Source: Bacteroidales bacterium (lineage in GTDB: Bacteria > Bacteroidota > Bacteroidia > Bacteroidales > WCHB1-69). Taken from it: 7,347 nucleotides of DNA. Below the pieces are notes generated by a model. It saw only the letters and a program-made list of their open reading frames with translations. It was not told the DNA's origin and did not search any database. Of this stretch, positions 5,755-7,347 are shown piece after piece. Made by a program: the position numbers and the translations under genes. The stretch is from NCBI GenBank assembly GCA_031257735.1, contig JAIROC010000035.1, forward strand, positions 1 to 7,347. Direction: 5' to 3'. Each line of letters starts with the position of its first letter. Within the stretch, counting starts at the first letter, position 1.

Positions 5755-7026
5755 ATGATGAAAAACCATCCCCTAATGTTTGATGTTCCTCCGTTCCTTT
5801 CTGCCCATCCGCTATTCCGGGAGTTTGGCATGTACTTATCCGCATTAATTGCCGGCTTATACGACAACGAATCATCCACAGAAGAAAATGGAGATACAAT
5901 TGTTACTTTCTTAAGTATAAATTTATGCAAATCACAGCATTTCAACGCCATTGAAGTTTTTGGTGAAATCAGAGTGGAACGTCCGGATACGGAGGAATAT
6001 CTTTCGAATGAGTTAAAGATGCTTGATTCCTATTGGAACTGGGAGTTTGATCCGGATGAACGGGAGACCGCTTCGGCATTTGTTTCATGGATGAACACAA
6101 TAGATTCGGTCTATATACAATTTGGTGCGGGATACGGATTTTATGCAATGCTGTCCATTATTTACGCCCAATTAAATGTTGATATTATAAGGAGAGAATG
6201 TCTGCCGACTCTTTTGGAACAATGGGTTATGTCAAAAAACAGGGACGACGAACAAACGGATGATGTGAACATGCTTACGCTTTCTTTCTGTATAACCTGT
6301 AAAAACCGTTTTCATCAGATTGAAAAGACCTTGAAGCAAAATCTGGATGATAACCGGATGCATAAAGACCGGATTGAATTTATTCTGGTTGACTTCGGCA
6401 GTACGGATGGATTGCATGATTGGATATTGGAGAACTTCAAAGATGAAATAAGCGACGGCTATTTGAAATATTACTATACAGAGAAACTTCCTTTCTGGCA
6501 TGCTTCCATTGCCAAAAATACCGCGCACCTGCTGGCGAATAATGAGATTTTAGTCAATTTAGACTGCGATAACTACACCGGCTATCATGGCGGAGAATTC
6601 GTTTTGCGGCAATTTTTGCAATACCCACGGGCAATGCTATTACATCAATTCGGAGGAAATGTTGAAGATGGTTCCTTTGGACGTATCAGTGTTCACCGTC
6701 ATCGTTTTTTTGATATCGGAGGATATGATGAAAACCTGGAACCTATGTCCATGCAGGATAACGATCTAATTGCAAGATTACGTACAATGGGAATAAGGTA
6801 TGTTTATTGTCCGGATGAACGATATAACAAAGCCATTCCCAACACCAAAGAAGAGAGTATTTTGTACACCGGATCTGAACTTAACTACGAAAATATGATT
6901 CTAAAAAACAGAGAAATCTCGAACAAAAACCTGTCTGAGGGAAAGTTTGCAGCCAATAACGGCAAGTGGGGTATACGAGAAAATATTTTTGATATCTACG
7001 GCAAGTACGTTTATATCAAATTATAA
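5755..7026 (+). CDS. GT2 / galactosyltransferase-like glycosyltransferase with unassigned N-terminal region
   Basis: This 423-residue protein carries a GT-A fold glycosyltransferase from about residue 173: LTLSFCITCKNR (174-185), ILVDFGSTDG (210-219), the metal-binding DxD as D270-C271-D272 in VNLDCDN, GRISVHRHRFFDIGGYDE (309-326, like the glycosyltransferase family 7 C-terminal region) and MQDNDLIARL (333-342), which should hold the catalytic-base region. Residues 1-172 have no family I recognise; they include a hydrophobic stretch (FGAGYGFYAMLSIIYA, 123-138) but no clear signal peptide. The protein is presumably cytoplasmic or membrane-associated and could glycosylate the peptide; sugar and acceptor are unknown. 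The ATG at 5755 is immediately followed by another ATG. It starts 1 base after the chimera stop, so the two are co-transcribed and probably coupled. Confidence 0.85.
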   Translation: MMKNHPLMFDVPPFLSAHPLFREFGMYLSALIAGLYDNESSTEENGDTIVTFLSINLCKSQHFNAIEVFGEIRVERPDTEEYLSNELKMLDSYWNWEFDPDERETASAFVSWMNTIDSVYIQFGAGYGFYAMLSIIYAQLNVDIIRRECLPTLLEQWVMSKNRDDEQTDDVNMLTLSFCITCKNRFHQIEKTLKQNLDDNRMHKDRIEFILVDFGSTDGLHDWILENFKDEISDGYLKYYYTEKLPFWHASIAKNTAHLLANNEILVNLDCDNYTGYHGGEFVLRQFLQYPRAMLLHQFGGNVEDGSFGRISVHRHRFFDIGGYDENLEPMSMQDNDLIARLRTMGIRYVYCPDERYNKAIPNTKEESILYTGSELNYENMILKNREISNKNLSEGKFAANNGKWGIRENIFDIYGKYVYIKL

Positions 7027-7054
7027 ACCAACTCATTCAAAAATAGAATCTACT

Positions 7055-7071
7055 GCATATTGTGGATATGC
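7055..7071 (+). terminator. Hairpin 28 bases after the last gene, possible operon end
   Basis: GCATAT-TGTGG-ATATGC is a perfect 6-bp stem with a 5-base loop. No T run follows, so it is not a canonical intrinsic terminator; it could be a 3'-end stability hairpin. Confidence 0.3.
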
Positions 7072-7137
7072 TTGATCTAAATGGAGTCGTCACCAGTGAA
7101 GACATATCCAATTTCTGAAATCAATATGATTGTATGG

Positions 7138-7219
7138 TTATGTTGGCATACACAATGATAAATTCCCGAAATAAAGAAGTATATATCACGATGCCGACAT
7201 AACTGCATTGCCAACATAA
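7138..7219. repeat. Three-copy 11-12 base motif forming inverted repeats
   Basis: TTATGTTGGCA at 7138-7148 is a perfect inverted copy of TGCCAACATAA at 7209-7219. A third copy, ATGCCGACATAA at 7191-7202, lies on the same strand as the latter and differs by one base. The left copy could pair with either right copy in RNA (G-U tolerated for the second). This could be an operator, a switchable hairpin or a remnant of a mobile element end. Confidence 0.6.
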
Positions 7220-7304
7220 GGCAGGAGAAACTACCTTTTTTACGGAAACTATACGCGGATATAGAATTTATGATGATTAGCGGGTTTTTGCCGGAATAAT
7301 TTTA

Positions 7305-7312
7305 TATTTTTG
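7305..7312 (+). promoter_or_regulatory. Bacteroidota-type -7 promoter box for a gene beyond the window
   Basis: TATTTTTG matches TAnnTTTG exactly. A TTTG at 7287-7290 lies upstream, but the spacing is 14 bases instead of the usual 19-21, so the -33 element is uncertain. Transcription would start near 7319 and run off the right edge. Confidence 0.45.
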
Positions 7313-7347
7313 CGCAATGAAAAAAACATCAAGGGCGCTACCGTAAA

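Larger units (their letters stand above)
7027..7347. other. Gene-free region downstream of the cluster
   Basis: No full gene is visible. Short open stretches exist: ATG 7081-7158 (25 residues) and a frame of roughly 45 codons without a start ending at a TAA near 7298-7300. They have no recognised motif, so they are either chance or remains of a lost gene. The region holds a 6-bp hairpin (7055-7071), a three-copy motif (7138-7219) and a promoter box (7305-7312). The ATG at 7317 opens only nine codons (MKKTSRALP) before a stop. Confidence 0.55.

Noticed and set aside
5637..6528. Minus-strand frames of 104 and 98 residues opposite the chimera end and the GT2 gene
   Set aside because: They mirror well-supported plus-strand coding sequence and show no motif of their own.
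7317..7346. Start of a new gene at the right edge (MKKTSRALP)
   Set aside because: The frame stops after nine codons; the ATG probably lies in the 5' leader of a gene beyond the window.
1..7347. CRISPR array, tRNA, rRNA or complete insertion sequence
   Set aside because: No regularly spaced long repeats, no tRNA-like cloverleaf and no transposase motif were seen on either strand.

Overview
The window is a low-GC, plus-strand gene cluster from a member of the Bacteroidota, probably Bacteroidales. It encodes a ribosomally made, post-translationally modified peptide (RiPP) of the type I recognise as the 'GG-Bacteroidales' radical-SAM system (TIGR04148 maturase, TIGR04149 precursor, TIGR04150 pseudo-rSAM, TIGR04157 glycosyltransferase; names from memory, no search was run). 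The host assignment rests on three things: the family set, the Bacteroidota-style secreted 6-bladed beta-propeller gene, and a TAnnTTTG promoter element near the right edge.

Layout. Bases 1-340 hold no convincing gene and carry the cluster's leader or promoter region. A precursor gene (341-589) encodes an 82-residue peptide: a KLxKIKLNQLSKxEL-type leader ending in Gly-Gly, then a cysteine ladder (NCCCTCDCSCTCSC), and a tail ending in a tandem SVxxYY repeat. A 244-base spacer with small hairpins, one followed by a T7 run, separates it from the radical SAM/SPASM maturase (834-2273). The maturase overlaps by 4 bases a pseudo-radical-SAM partner (2270-3430) that lacks the CxxxCxxC cluster motif but keeps a C-terminal cysteine group. 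A secreted 6-bladed beta-propeller protein follows (3448-4641), then a possible 29-codon mini-ORF (4642-4731). Next is an unusual chimera (4728-5753) that joins the first part of a LanC-like protein to only the C-terminal (donor-binding) half of a GT4 glycosyltransferase. Last comes a GT2 / galactosyltransferase-like protein with an unassigned N-terminal region (5755-7026). Bases 7027-7347 are non-coding as far as I can see, with a hairpin, a three-copy 11-12 base motif and a good -7 promoter box for a gene beyond the window.

Proposed working. The maturase, with the pseudo-rSAM helper, modifies the Cys-rich and possibly the Tyr-rich part of the precursor. One or both glycosyltransferase-like proteins may add sugars. 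The Gly-Gly site is then cut, normally by a C39 peptidase/ABC exporter, which is not in this window. The secreted propeller may act on or with the product outside the cytoplasm. The most notable points are the cysteine ladder, the repeated aromatic tail, the LanC/GT4 chimera, and a visible step in base composition between the peptide-maturation half (very AT-rich) and the glycosyltransferase half.
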